A stretch of 64,000 bases of DNA from QHXW01 sp035280425 (GCA_035280425.1 DATEFW010000027.1:62001-126000), one strand, 5' to 3'. Positions 10,204 through 19,527 are shown, counted from the stretch's first letter. Notes: generated by a model not told the origin, from the letters alone. Numbers and translations: made by a program.

Positions 10204-12281
10204 GGCCTTTGTCTGCTTATTATCGCCGAACCGGCGCACCAGAAAAGCGCGGCGAGCGCGATGCCGGAGATCATCGCGCCGCGCCACACGGGCGGCGCGA
10301 AGCGCATTTCGATTCGGTGGCGTCCGGCGGGCACGGGCAAACCGCGAAACGCGACGTTAGTGGTGAAAATCGGCTGTTGGCTGCCGTCGATCCACGCGCG
10401 CCAGCCCGGGTAATCGGCCTCGCTGGTCACCAGGTAAGCCGCGTGCGGCGCATTAGTCTCAAGCTCGATTGCGCGCGGCTCATAGCGCAGCACACGAACC
10501 GGAGGCAGGACGCTCGCGTCTTGGTGGCTCGCGAATGCCGGCGCACCCTCGACAACCGCAACTTCGCGCGGCTGAAACTGCGCCGATCGCAGCAAGGCCA
10601 GCGCCTGCGCCATGTCGTGAACGCGCTCGATCCGGTCAACCAGAAAAAATCGCGGCAGCGCGCTCGGGTTTTCATACACGTTGCTGCCGGGAATGTCCTC
10701 GACTTTAGCCAGTCCCTCGACCGGCTTGCGCGATAAAAGATACCGCACATTCAGCAGGCCGAGCACCGGCGAATGCGCGTCGGCGACCTGATAATAGCGG
10801 CCCCAGCGCGCGCCATTCGCGACGAAGCTCAGCCGGACCTGCATATAACGCTCGAGCGCGAACGGGTCATTGCCGTTGGCATCCGGGATCTCAAAAAGCA
10901 TCGCGGCCGACGACCAGGTCATCAGATCGTCGACCGTATCGATGCGCCAGGGCGGGTTTGCCTGGTCGACCAGCCGGCGCACGCGTGCGATGCCTTCACG
11001 ATGGCCTTCGAGCTCGTCGCGCGAGATCCCCGGCGATTCGTTCTCGGACGCCGTATTCATCGGACGGTTCGCGCTGACAGCAATCAGATCGGCGGCCGTC
11101 GCAGCGAGCAGCACGCCGGCAAGCACTCCTGTGCCGAATTTCTGCGAGCCTAACCCGGCCAGCACAGCGATACCCAATGTGAACAGTGCCAGCGCGTACT
11201 CGGGATAAATCGAGGCGCGGAGTATACGCGGCAGCACAGGAAAAATCGCCCGGCCGACAGGCGTCGCGTCTCCCAGCATCGCCAGCGCCGCGAACAACGT
11301 GACGATCAAAAATACCCGGCTCATACGCGACCGGCGCACCGCGCCAAGCACCGCCAGAAACAGTCCAATCATGCCGCAATATGCATACACGAACGTAAAA
11401 TTCCAGGGCAGGGAATAATGCGCCAGGTCGAAAACCGAATAATGATTCGGCAGGACCAGCGAGACCAGCGCCTCGAGCGGCATTCCGCCTCCCGTGCCCA
11501 AGAAATCGCTGCGGTATTTCGCAACGCTTCGACTGGTCAACTCGAGCGTGGGCAAAATCTGGATGGCCGCGAGAAGGGCCGCCCACGCACCCGCTGCGAG
11601 AACAGCGGGCACGAGCTTCCAAGATGCCTCGCGAAACCCGATGAGTACGACCGCGAGCAGTACCGACCCGCCGAGCACCACGATCGTCACCGCCGCGAAC
11701 CCGGCCAGAATCGACATGGCCAGGCTGAGCGCGAGCACGCCCGTCCATAGCAGGCTGAATTCCCGCCGCAAGCGTAAGACCGCCAGCATCGCCAGCGGCA
11801 GCCAGGCCGCGCCGTCGATGGCTCCCAAATGCTGTGTCTGTGACGCGAAAAATGCGCCGAGCTGGAATACGGTCGCGCCGGTCACCGCGGCAACGGCCGG
11901 AAGTTCGAGCTCGCGCAGCAGCCAATATGTGAACAGGCCGGCCGCCAGAACGTGCGCCACAAGCTGCAGCTCAAGGAAATAGACCAGGTGATCCGGCGCC
12001 AGCCAGTTGCTCAAAAAGATCGCGAGAAGCGCCGGCGGATAAAAAAGCTGCGCCTGCAAATTCGCGTACACCGGCATGCCGCAATAAATGTACGGGTCCC
12101 ACAGCGGCCATTGGCCTTGACGCAGGCATCGCGCCGCAAACGCCGCGATCGGGTAGTGGTAAAAACGCAGATCCCACGGGATCGCATAGCCGGGAATGAA
12201 AAGCACGCGTCGGTAAAAGACGAGAATTTCGGCCGCGAGCACCACGTAGGCCCACCACGCGCGACGCGAACGCATCGTCAC
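10191..12281 (-). CDS. YfhO-family membrane protein
   Basis: A 696-aa polytopic inner-membrane protein with roughly a dozen hydrophobic segments. The YfhO signatures are the N-terminal PWDLRFYHYP and GQWPLWDPYIYCGMP, and a C-terminal soluble lumen-like domain ending SEADYPGWRAWIDG and PAGRHRIEMRF. YfhO proteins are GT-C-like and implicated in glycosylating cell-wall polymers; the substrate here is unknown. It overlaps dnaG by 13 nt and follows another GT-C-like gene by 45 nt. Confidence 0.87.
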   Translation of the reverse strand: MTMRSRRAWWAYVVLAAEILVFYRRVLFIPGYAIPWDLRFYHYPIAAFAARCLRQGQWPLWDPYIYCGMPVYANLQAQLFYPPALLAIFLSNWLAPDHLVYFLELQLVAHVLAAGLFTYWLLRELELPAVAAVTGATVFQLGAFFASQTQHLGAIDGAAWLPLAMLAVLRLRREFSLLWTGVLALSLAMSILAGFAAVTIVVLGGSVLLAVVLIGFREASWKLVPAVLAAGAWAALLAAIQILPTLELTSRSVAKYRSDFLGTGGGMPLEALVSLVLPNHYSVFDLAHYSLPWNFTFVYAYCGMIGLFLAVLGAVRRSRMSRVFLIVTLFAALAMLGDATPVGRAIFPVLPRILRASIYPEYALALFTLGIAVLAGLGSQKFGTGVLAGVLLAATAADLIAVSANRPMNTASENESPGISRDELEGHREGIARVRRLVDQANPPWRIDTVDDLMTWSSAAMLFEIPDANGNDPFALERYMQVRLSFVANGARWGRYYQVADAHSPVLGLLNVRYLLSRKPVEGLAKVEDIPGSNVYENPSALPRFFLVDRIERVHDMAQALALLRSAQFQPREVAVVEGAPAFASHQDASVLPPVRVLRYEPRAIELETNAPHAAYLVTSEADYPGWRAWIDGSQQPIFTTNVAFRGLPVPAGRHRIEMRFAPPVWRGAMISGIALAALFWCAGSAIISRQRPWTS

Positions 12282-12326
12282 TAAGTTAGGACAGCCCGCG
12301 TTGTATGTCCAATGCGCCGATGGATC

Positions 12327-14060
12327 TCACATTGGTGCGGCCGATGTTAAAGATGATGGGCTGCCACTCTTGCGCTCCCACACTTCAAAAATGCCAAACT
12401 TCCGAGCCGGCTGAAATTGCCGGTTGAGCCAGGACCATGTTTCCGGAAATGCCGCGAAGGCCGGCTGGGTCCCAAAGAAAGCAAACTGCTCCCGGACTAC
12501 TGTCTGAATGTTATGTGCTTCTAGGGCGCGCAAAATTTTCTGATCCAACGCCGGAATGTCGCCGGCAGTGAAACTGCGCTCCGGCTGACAGTACAGCAAC
12601 GGCTGAGGCGACGGACGCTGCAAAAGTCCGTAAAGCATCGTGGCATCGCCGGCGACGAAAAAGTTTCCACTTCGCGATTCGAGATACCTTACCAGCTCTT
12701 CGAAATCCTCTTTTCGTATGATCACCGGATCATTTTTCTCCGGTATATCGGTAGGCTCAGCCCAATAGACCAGCTTCATACCGGGAACGTTCAGCCGGCT
12801 GATGAATCTGGTGTTGTAACTGAACCCCCGCACGATCCCGAAACGCGCAATATTGATTCCCGCGGCCGTTACCCAGCCAATCATTATTAATAAAACCGCC
12901 GCAATGGCGCCACCCACGAATCGCCGCGAAGGGATGCGTAAACTAAGGACCGTGTCACTGAGCGGTAAACCAATAGCGTAAGCAAATCGAAGGAGGGACA
13001 CCAAAACCAAAATGAGAAGAAACAACAGCAAGCCGATAAAAGGCTCCGTGTTTAAAGGTTCGGTCAAAGTCACAGCGACGAGCAGATTCTGGTAGAGCGG
13101 CAATGCCAGCAGGAGCAAGCCGGCAACCGTCAACGCACGGAGCCGCTGCAATCCCAGCCGGCGGTTGAGCGCTCCCAGCATCAACAACCCGGGACCTATC
13201 AGGATCCCGAGCAGGCTGGGCAGAATCGCGGACCGGGGAGTTTTCAGACAAAAGAATAAATTCTCTGCCAGTCTCAGCGGATGACCTGCAATCCGTGTTT
13301 TTCCAATCTCGGCGGCAACTTCGATCGCGTGCCGCCAGAACATCTGCGGGTCCGAGTAATTCTGGAGCCAAAAATAAAACAGATACCCCATACCGGCGGC
13401 GCCGGCGGCAAACAAAAATAACCTTCCGATCAGGCGCCTGATGGAGACCAGGCTCTGGATCAAAATCACGCCAATGCAAACGGGGAAAAAGAAAGCCCCG
13501 GCATTCTGTTTGCTCAGGCAGGCCAGCACAGCCAAATAACCGGAAAGAATGGTGAAAAGACAGGAACGCAAGGTAGCCAGGTCCCCCGATTCCAGAAGAC
13601 ATTGCAGTGCAAGCACATTGAACAGAAAAGCTACCTGCTCGACCGAGAGCGTGCCGTGCGGCGGTTGAAACCAGATCGCGGTGATCCACCCGGGTATTAA
13701 GGTCCAATACGTGGCCCCTTTCCAGAGCAGGTGCGCCATCCTCATGACCGACGCCGCCGCAATCACATTGACGATCGCTGCCGCCAGCACCATCGAAGAG
13801 AAATTAACGCTGAAGATGCGAAAGAACGCGGCTTGAATCCAGAAAGTCAGCGGGCCGAAAGCCAAGTAGAAATCCCGGTATGGCGTCTGGCCTTGGAGCA
13901 CACGCCAGCCTCCATCGAAGACGGTCGACTGGTCCATCAGAAATACGCCGCGGTGGCCGGTGTACCAGGTGATAGCGAATGCAAAGATGAGGATCGCTAT
14001 TTTGCACGCCAGAAAGACACGTGGAGGGCGGGTCTGCTCTTCGAACGCTACCGGCGGCAT
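12327..14060 (-). CDS. GT-C-type membrane glycosyltransferase (GT39/ArnT-like)
   Basis: A 577-aa polytopic membrane protein. The N-terminal loop has FDGGWRVLQGQTPYRDF, where the acidic residue after TM1 corresponds to the GT-C catalytic motif, followed by about ten hydrophobic segments and a C-terminal soluble tail. This is typical of dolichyl/polyprenyl-phosphate-sugar glycosyltransferases in broad outline; the exact family is not certain. It sits between a DUF2461 gene (20-nt gap) and the YfhO gene, all minus-strand. Role is presumably cell-surface glycosylation. Confidence 0.7.
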   Translation of the reverse strand: MPPVAFEEQTRPPRVFLACKIAILIFAFAITWYTGHRGVFLMDQSTVFDGGWRVLQGQTPYRDFYLAFGPLTFWIQAAFFRIFSVNFSSMVLAAAIVNVIAAASVMRMAHLLWKGATYWTLIPGWITAIWFQPPHGTLSVEQVAFLFNVLALQCLLESGDLATLRSCLFTILSGYLAVLACLSKQNAGAFFFPVCIGVILIQSLVSIRRLIGRLFLFAAGAAGMGYLFYFWLQNYSDPQMFWRHAIEVAAEIGKTRIAGHPLRLAENLFFCLKTPRSAILPSLLGILIGPGLLMLGALNRRLGLQRLRALTVAGLLLLALPLYQNLLVAVTLTEPLNTEPFIGLLLFLLILVLVSLLRFAYAIGLPLSDTVLSLRIPSRRFVGGAIAAVLLIMIGWVTAAGINIARFGIVRGFSYNTRFISRLNVPGMKLVYWAEPTDIPEKNDPVIIRKEDFEELVRYLESRSGNFFVAGDATMLYGLLQRPSPQPLLYCQPERSFTAGDIPALDQKILRALEAHNIQTVVREQFAFFGTQPAFAAFPETWSWLNRQFQPARKFGIFEVWERKSGSPSSLTSAAPM

Positions 14061-14080
14061 CTATGCTTATGAAACAGCCC

Positions 14081-14833
14081 TTACCACAGCGTTCGGCCGA
14101 TCTTTTCCTGACTGCGGAGTTGCTTGGATCGAGCGACCAGCGGCGCATTCAAGAATTCATTGAAGGGCGTCATCACTTCGAAGCGCTTGCGAATCTCGCT
14201 CAATATCCGAGGCGTCGTCGCCGGCGCCGGATCAAGCATGATGTAGAGCAGCCACTGCCGGTAGCGCAAGAGATCGGCCGCAGCGTGTTCTGCGGGAAAG
14301 CCTTTGGGCACGCGCGAAAGCTGTTCGCCTTGCAATTCGCCGGCGAGCGTGCGCAATTTCCGCCCGGCCATGATCTTCCGGAACTGCGCGTGATTTTCGC
14401 TCAGATGCAAGCGGATCGCCCGCAGTGTGTCAGGCCCGGGCATGTAAACGCCTGCCGCCACTTCGATTTCTTTTGGCGACACGCTGAAGTAGAGTCCGGC
14501 GCCTTCGTGCTTCGCCTGGCCGCGCCGCGGGAAAATCGCCGCGATGTGCGTCTTGTAGGGCGTCTTGTCCTTGCTGAAACGGGTATCTCGATAAATCCGG
14601 TAGATGGCCTTGTCGGCCTCCGTGACGTATTCCGGCGCAAAACTCATCATCTCCGCCGTAAGCGCCGCCACCAGTTGCGCCATCGGCGCCTTCACCTGCT
14701 CCTCGTAAATGTGCTTGCGCGGCTGGAACCACTCCCGCCGGTTATTGCGTGCGAGAGAGCGCAGAAATTGCATGCCTGGCTCGGGAAATCCGCCGAATCC
14801 CGCCTTCGCCATGCGCGGGGCTTGTGCTGCCAT
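14081..14833 (-). CDS. DUF2461 domain-containing protein
   Basis: A 250-aa cytosolic protein matching the DUF2461/TIGR02453 pattern: GFPEPGMQFLRSLARNN (residues ~13-29), NNRREWFQPRK, IYRIYRDTRFSKDKTPYKTH, a GLYFSVSPKE strand and the C-terminal PLVARSKQL. The function of the family is not known. It is the first gene of the minus-strand run leading to dnaG-rpoD and is divergent from murB, with 33 nt between start codons. Confidence 0.9.
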   Translation of the reverse strand: MAAQAPRMAKAGFGGFPEPGMQFLRSLARNNRREWFQPRKHIYEEQVKAPMAQLVAALTAEMMSFAPEYVTEADKAIYRIYRDTRFSKDKTPYKTHIAAIFPRRGQAKHEGAGLYFSVSPKEIEVAAGVYMPGPDTLRAIRLHLSENHAQFRKIMAGRKLRTLAGELQGEQLSRVPKGFPAEHAAADLLRYRQWLLYIMLDPAPATTPRILSEIRKRFEVMTPFNEFLNAPLVARSKQLRSQEKIGRTLW

Positions 14834-14852
14834 AGATTTTTGCCGCCTCCTC

Positions 14853-14858
14853 TATAAT
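14853..14858 (+). promoter_or_regulatory. -10 box for probably leaderless murB mRNA
   Basis: A perfect TATAAT ends 8 nt before the murB ATG (14867). Transcription starting 7-9 nt downstream would begin at or next to the start codon, and no Shine-Dalgarno sequence precedes it. No convincing -35 was found. Start-site mapping would settle this. Confidence 0.5.
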
Positions 14859-14866
14859 CAAAAGTA

Positions 14867-15850
14867 ATGGTCCACACGGAAGAGACGCTGGCACGTCTCA
14901 CCGCGATTCCGCAATTAACCGTCCTCACCGGCGCGCCGCTTTCCCGCTACACACGATTCGCCATAGGCGGCCCGGCTGACATCTACGCCGAAACCGCCAC
15001 GGCAGAGGCATTCATCGCCGCGCTCAACGTCGCGCGCGCGAGCGGCCAGAATTATGTTGTCATCGGTGGAGGGACGAACCTCATTGTATCTGACGACGGC
15101 TTCCGCGGCATCGTGCTGCGCTATACAGCCGACGCGATCCGTGCTGCCGGCCACCACGTCACTGCTTATAGCGGTGCGGTTTTGCAGGATCTCGTCGATT
15201 TCACCGTCGACCGCGGCCTCAAAGGTCTCGAGACCCTGGCCGGCATCCCGGGTTCGGTAGGCGCGGCGGTCTACGGCAATGCCGGCGCATATGGGCATTC
15301 GATTTCCGAGCGCGTCCGCACCGTGCGTTTCTTCGACGGCTCCGACGTGCGCGTGTTTGACAACTCGGCCTGCGAATTTCACTACCGCGAAAGTACTTTC
15401 AAAAAACACAAAGACTGGATCATCTTTTCGACCGAGCTGGTGATGGACACGGCCGATGCCGCGGAACTCCGCAAGATCGCCGGCGAGATCGTCAAAGTCC
15501 GTAATGAAAAGTTTCCGGTCACCATGAAGTGCGCGGGAAGCATTTTCAAGAACCTGATGCTTGCCGATCTCCCCGAGGCAGTGGCGCGCGCCGTGCCGGA
15601 GCGGGTGGTGCGCGAAGGCAAAATCCCGGCGGCGTACTTTCTCGAGGCCGTGAACGCGAAAGGGATGACGCGCGGCGATATTCACGTCGCCAGCTATCAC
15701 GCCAATCTCCTGTACAACGCCGGCGCGGGCACGGCAGCTGACCTGCGTTGGCTGATTAATGAGCTGAAATCGCGCGTAACCCAAAGATTCGGCATTACTC
15801 TCGAGGAAGAAGTGCAGTACGTTGGTTTTCACGACGGCCGGCGGCCATGA
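14867..15850 (+). CDS. murB: UDP-N-acetylmuramate dehydrogenase
   Basis: NADPH-dependent reduction of UDP-GlcNAc-enolpyruvate to UDP-MurNAc in peptidoglycan synthesis; cytosolic flavoenzyme, 327 aa. Seen: TRFAIGGPADIY; the FAD-binding VIGGGTNLIVSDDGF (~residues 64-78); GIPGSVGAAVYGNAGAYG; FHYRESTFK; and the catalytic-Ser segment KCAGSIFKNL. The C-terminal domain ends in EEEVQYVG. The ATG has no Shine-Dalgarno sequence but has a TATAAT box at the right distance for a leaderless transcript. The last 4 nt overlap the next gene (ATGA). Confidence 0.96.
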   Translation: MVHTEETLARLTAIPQLTVLTGAPLSRYTRFAIGGPADIYAETATAEAFIAALNVARASGQNYVVIGGGTNLIVSDDGFRGIVLRYTADAIRAAGHHVTAYSGAVLQDLVDFTVDRGLKGLETLAGIPGSVGAAVYGNAGAYGHSISERVRTVRFFDGSDVRVFDNSACEFHYRESTFKKHKDWIIFSTELVMDTADAAELRKIAGEIVKVRNEKFPVTMKCAGSIFKNLMLADLPEAVARAVPERVVREGKIPAAYFLEAVNAKGMTRGDIHVASYHANLLYNAGAGTAADLRWLINELKSRVTQRFGITLEEEVQYVGFHDGRRP

Positions 15851-17052
15851 TCGCGCTGCTCATTGCGGCGCTGGCTGCGGCTGCAGCGCCCGGCCCGGCA
15901 GATCTCGCGCAGGCCGTCAAAGCCAATGACGCCGTGCGCGTCCGCGCGCTGCTGAATGCCGGCGTCGATCCCAATTTTCACGATCAACTGGGAGCCACGC
16001 CGCTTCATGACGCCGCCTGGAGCGGCTTCAAAGAAATTGCAGAGCTTCTGATTGAATATCGCGCCGACGTCAATGCGCGGCATCTGGAGGCCGGCTCCAC
16101 GCCGCTGCATTACGCCGTTATCAAAGACCATGCCGATATCGTCGAGCTGCTCCTGGCCAACGGAGCCGATCTCAAAGCCACTTACCGCTCCGGCGCAACG
16201 GCGTTGCATCTGGCCGCCGACCGCGGCTATCGCGACATCGTCAAGCTTCTTCTTGACCATGGCGCAGACATCCGCGCCCGCGACGAATCCGGGGCGTCGG
16301 CGCTCGATCATGCTGCCGAGAAAGGCTATCGCGATACCGCCGAGTTGCTCATCGCGCGTGGCGCGCCGGCCAACAGGAAGAACCCGCAGACCGGCGCTAC
16401 GCCGCTTAACCTGGCTGCCTTGCGCGGGCACCTGGATGTCGTCGAGATGCTGGCTGAGCACGGCGCGGCGCTCGAGACCCGGGACAACTCGGGCGCGTCG
16501 CCGCTTGAAAACGCCGTTCGTCTGGAACATGGTGACGTCGTCCGGTTTCTGTTGTCCAAAGGCGCCGGTGCGGGATCGAATGTCCTCGAAGAAGCCGTAC
16601 TCAAGGGCCAGACTGGGATCGTCGGAATACTTCTGGATGGAGGCATCAATCCGAACGCCCGCGGTGCTTCCGGCGGAACGGCGCTCGATTCCGCTGCGCT
16701 CAAAGGCAATTTGGAAATCGCAAACCTCTTGATCCAACATGGCGCGGACGTGAATGCGAAAAACTCCTATGGCGCGACTCCGCTGCATGACGCGGCTTTA
16801 AGCGGCCAGTGCGATCTGGTGTCGCTGCTGCTCGATCACGGCGCCGATCGCGACGCCCGGGAAACCGATTCCGGCTCGACGGCTCTCTATAACGCCGCAT
16901 CCATGGGCCGTCTCGACGCCGTCAAGCTCCTGCTGGCGCGCGGAGCCGATCCGACTTTGGCCAACAAGTCCGGGGCTACACCGCTCAGTGCAGCCGTAGC
17001 CAACGGTTTTGATCAGGTGGCCCGGACTTTGCGTGCAAACCGCGCGCACTGA
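15847..17052 (+). CDS. exported ankyrin-repeat protein
   Basis: A 401-aa protein with a short hydrophobic signal (MIALLIAALAAAAAPGPA) followed by about eleven ankyrin repeats of ~33 residues. Diagnostic cores include GATPLHDAAWSG, GSTPLHYAVIKDHADIV, GATALHLAADRGYRDIV and GATPLSAAVANG. Ankyrin arrays bind proteins; with a signal peptide this one probably acts in the periplasm or outside. It overlaps murB by 4 nt, so it is co-expressed with a cell-wall gene. No enzymatic domain is attached. The specific partner is unknown. Confidence 0.88.
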   Translation: MIALLIAALAAAAAPGPADLAQAVKANDAVRVRALLNAGVDPNFHDQLGATPLHDAAWSGFKEIAELLIEYRADVNARHLEAGSTPLHYAVIKDHADIVELLLANGADLKATYRSGATALHLAADRGYRDIVKLLLDHGADIRARDESGASALDHAAEKGYRDTAELLIARGAPANRKNPQTGATPLNLAALRGHLDVVEMLAEHGAALETRDNSGASPLENAVRLEHGDVVRFLLSKGAGAGSNVLEEAVLKGQTGIVGILLDGGINPNARGASGGTALDSAALKGNLEIANLLIQHGADVNAKNSYGATPLHDAALSGQCDLVSLLLDHGADRDARETDSGSTALYNAASMGRLDAVKLLLARGADPTLANKSGATPLSAAVANGFDQVARTLRANRAH

Positions 17053-17065
17053 CAAGTCCAGTCTC

Positions 17066-17311
17066 TTAGATAACCGGTATCCAGCTATGCCGCCGCCATT
17101 TGCCGCGCCGGCCGTTTGTGTGCTTCATCAGTCTGGAAAGTAGCAGGCCCCCTCCGAATGCCAGGCCCAGAATTGCCATCGGCCTTTTTTTAAACTGGCA
17201 GCGCCAGTCCGCCACACTCTTCACTTTGTGTTCCAGTTCCCCCAGGTTCGATCCCAGTTCGGCGCGGGCTTGTGCGATATCCTGTGTTATCTGGTTTGGT
17301 TCTTGGCCCAT
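17066..17311 (-). CDS. DUF3618-like small membrane protein
   Basis: An 81-aa protein. The N-terminal amphipathic part QITQDIAQARAELGSNL is the DUF3618 signature (usually I-x-x-t-R-x-x-L-x-x-t-l), followed by one hydrophobic segment (MAILGLAFGGGLLLSRL) and a basic tail. The family is often found in small stress/membrane cassettes with holin-like and DUF883-like genes, as here. Its start overlaps the end of the holin-like gene by 25 nt. Confidence 0.75.
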   Translation of the reverse strand: MGQEPNQITQDIAQARAELGSNLGELEHKVKSVADWRCQFKKRPMAILGLAFGGGLLLSRLMKHTNGRRGKWRRHSWIPVI

Positions 17312-17676
17312 TCAAGATTCTCCTTCATCGTGTTGATGGTTCTCTCAGGTCGAAAATGAACCTGCTTGATTCGTGTGATGCCTTTGGTTACCAGAGCAGC
17401 CCCGATCGTGCCGGAAAACACGGCTACAATCAACGCAGCCAGCCAGCTTGGGACGGCAATTTCCAGCGCAAACAGCGCTGCCAAAAGCAAAAATCCGGCG
17501 CTGTAAGCGGCAACCACCGCCCCGGATCCTAATACCGCCGCGCCTTTACCGGCTTTTACCGCTTCTTCCTGGACCTCGGTCTTGGCTAGGCGGACCTCCG
17601 ACCGGATGATTCGCTGAACGTTGGTTGCCATGTCATCCAGGATTTCAGAAATTGAGCGATCACCACTCGGTGTCAT
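17287..17676 (-). CDS. phage-holin-superfamily-III-like membrane protein
   Basis: A 129-aa protein. An N-terminal amphipathic helix (RSISEILDDMATNVQRIIRS and following EVRLAKTEVQEE) precedes two hydrophobic helices (around residues 48-100). This is the layout of the Actinobacteriophage holin III / DUF1469 family, which despite its name is a common chromosomal envelope protein. There is no phage gene nearby. It lies between DUF883-like and DUF3618-like genes, all minus-strand and tightly packed. Confidence 0.8.
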   Translation of the reverse strand: MTPSGDRSISEILDDMATNVQRIIRSEVRLAKTEVQEEAVKAGKGAAVLGSGAVVAAYSAGFLLLAALFALEIAVPSWLAALIVAVFSGTIGAALVTKGITRIKQVHFRPERTINTMKENLEWAKNQTR

Positions 17677-17687
17677 TTGAGCTCCTT

Positions 17688-18104
17688 TCAGTCGTTAAGT
17701 TTCAGGGCGCGGCCAATCAAGAATCCGGATGCCGCGGCGGCAAGAATCGATGGTCCCGGGTGACGCCCGATGAAGCTTCGGACGCTGCTCGCCATGTCTC
17801 GCAGGTTGTTCCGGCAAAGATAATTCGCGGTTGCCTGCGTTGCGTAAGCAGCCCGGCGTACCACCCCGGCGGCTGCTTCGCTGCCCGGGAAATCGTCGGC
17901 TTTTTCGTAAAGGGTAGAAGCGGCTTCATGCAGGGTTTCGGCCGCTGCGGCCCGCGTTTCATCGAGCTTGCTCGCTACATTCGACCCAACGTCTTCTACT
18001 TCGTCCTTAGCTCGATGGGCCAGTTCATCCGCTTTGTTCTTCGCCCTTGTGCCCTGATCCTGCGTCCGTTCGTATGGGCTCTGATCTCCGTAAATCTTTG
18101 ACAT
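17688..18104 (-). CDS. DUF883/YqjD-like membrane-anchored protein
   Basis: A 138-aa protein. The first ~90 residues are polar and helical with YtjA/LEA-like repeats (AKNKADELAHRAKDEVEDVG, ETRAAAAETLHEAAS); the C-terminus has a glycine-rich membrane segment (GPSILAAAASGFLIGRAL). This resembles DUF883 proteins such as E. coli YqjD/ElaB, which tether ribosomes to the membrane in stationary phase; the match is by architecture. The ATG at 18104 is chosen because AAGGAG lies 8-13 nt upstream; the frame is open further but reads as non-coding. Confidence 0.7.
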   Translation of the reverse strand: MSKIYGDQSPYERTQDQGTRAKNKADELAHRAKDEVEDVGSNVASKLDETRAAAAETLHEAASTLYEKADDFPGSEAAAGVVRRAAYATQATANYLCRNNLRDMASSVRSFIGRHPGPSILAAAASGFLIGRALKLND

Positions 18105-18169
18105 ACCCGTTCGCTCCTTAGCCGTTCCGTATTTTTGGTGGTTCGGTTCGGCCTTGCCTAATGACCGGT

Positions 18170-18210
18170 GCAGACCGGTTTCCAAAGTGCTGGAGTTTAC
18201 GCCGGTCTGC
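18170..18210. repeat. 9-bp inverted repeat in a 278-nt gap
   Basis: GCAGACCGG (18170-18178) and CCGGTCTGC (18202-18210) are perfect complements separated by 23 nt. They lie between the BrkB gene end (18383) and the DUF883-like start (18104). It could be a processing or termination hairpin, or an operator; no T-run follows on either strand. The rest of the gap shows nothing recognisable. Confidence 0.4.
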
Positions 18211-18382
18211 GCCGAATCAGATCCAGGCGCCCATCGAGCCCGGGCGCCGGTTGTCCCGCAGGCCGTCGAAGGAAATGCCGGCCAATTTTGCAGCCTCTGA
18301 AATTTCCGCCCGGTATCAAACCATGACTCAAAGGCGCCCGTCTGTATCGAATGCTGCAAAAACGCGGGTTATCTCAGCCCAA

Positions 18383-19477
18383 TCAGGCGGCCTGTCTGGG
18401 GCCGGCGGTTTGCGGCCGGTCAACTCGAACCGCCCCCCGCTTGGGCCTCACGGATTCGGCATGTCCTTCCGACCAGGCGGCAATCAGTTCGGCTCCGAAC
18501 AGGAAAATCAGCGACGAGTAATAAATCCACAGGATGATCAGTACGAAAGATCCGGCCGCTCCGTACGTGGTCGCCGCGCCGCTATGGGCGAGGTACTTGC
18601 CGATAAGAAACTTTCCGCCGGTGAATAGCAGAGCTGCCAGCACCGAGCCAACCCACACGTTTCTCCAACGGATTTGCGCGTCGGGTAACACTTTGAAGAT
18701 GGCGGCAAATAGGGCCGTGATAATCCCCAAAGAGACCAGGAACCCTATGGCGACTAACAACGGACCCGAAAAACCGCGTGGCAGATACAAAGACACAAAA
18801 CTTCCGAATGCTTCTAGTGTCGTGCTGACGGCCAGCGAGATGAAAAGAAGGAAAGCAATCGCCAGGATCATGCCAAAAGACAGCATGCGTTGCAGGAAAA
18901 AATTCTTAATGTCGCCGATTTTGGGATCCGGCTTCACGCGCCATATTCGGTTCAGTGCTTTTTGAAGCTGAACAAAGGCACCGGTCGCGCCGAGCAGCAG
19001 CGCAATGCTGCCCAGGATCGTGCTCACAATTCCTGTATGCCTGTGCTCGGCTGCGTTCCTGACGATGGCGCCGATCTGAGTCGCCGGGGCGCTGCCGATC
19101 AGATCCTGAATCTGGGACTGGATCTGGTGTTGGACCGCCTGTCGTCCGACAATTAGTCCGACGATGCTGACGAGGATTAATATCACCGACGCAATGGAAA
19201 ATGTTGTGTAGTACGCAAGCGATGCGGCCATGGTGGTGCAGTCATCGTCCATGAAATGACCGATACTGTTCCAGAGAAAGTCATATGCGGCAAGGATGCC
19301 CGAGCGCCGCGCAGGTGGTTTCCGTTCCTGCTCTGCCGGCTCCCGTGGATCCGGTTGAGGTGGATCCGGCCGGTCCGCCGGCGGGCGGTATCTGCGATCG
19401 GTTGTAAAGCTGCCGGCCGCAAGTCCGAGTGTCAGAACGGTACTGAGAAAACGAGAAAGTCTCCTTTTTTCTGGCAT
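18383..19477 (-). CDS. YihY/virulence factor BrkB family membrane protein
   Basis: A 364-aa protein. After a ~55-residue Pro/Arg-rich N-terminal extension, the BrkB pattern is clear: DDCTTMAASLAYYTTFSIAS, then LGSIALLLGATGAFVQLQ, ALNRIWRVKP, and the late SFVLIILWIYYSSLIFLFGA, giving six predicted membrane helices. The family is an inner-membrane transporter-like group formerly misannotated as RNase BN; substrate unknown. It is divergent from the histidine kinase and heads the minus-strand membrane/stress group. Confidence 0.9.
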   Translation of the reverse strand: MPEKRRLSRFLSTVLTLGLAAGSFTTDRRYRPPADRPDPPQPDPREPAEQERKPPARRSGILAAYDFLWNSIGHFMDDDCTTMAASLAYYTTFSIASVILILVSIVGLIVGRQAVQHQIQSQIQDLIGSAPATQIGAIVRNAAEHRHTGIVSTILGSIALLLGATGAFVQLQKALNRIWRVKPDPKIGDIKNFFLQRMLSFGMILAIAFLLFISLAVSTTLEAFGSFVSLYLPRGFSGPLLVAIGFLVSLGIITALFAAIFKVLPDAQIRWRNVWVGSVLAALLFTGGKFLIGKYLAHSGAATTYGAAGSFVLIILWIYYSSLIFLFGAELIAAWSEGHAESVRPKRGAVRVDRPQTAGPRQAA

Positions 19478-19527
19478 ATAGTTCCAGAACCAAAACCCGT
19501 CAAATCAATTGGAAGTGGCTACTGCCT

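Noticed and set aside
17287..17676. Prophage suggested by a holin-like gene
   Set aside because: No capsid, terminase, tail or lysin genes nearby; the family is common in chromosomes.
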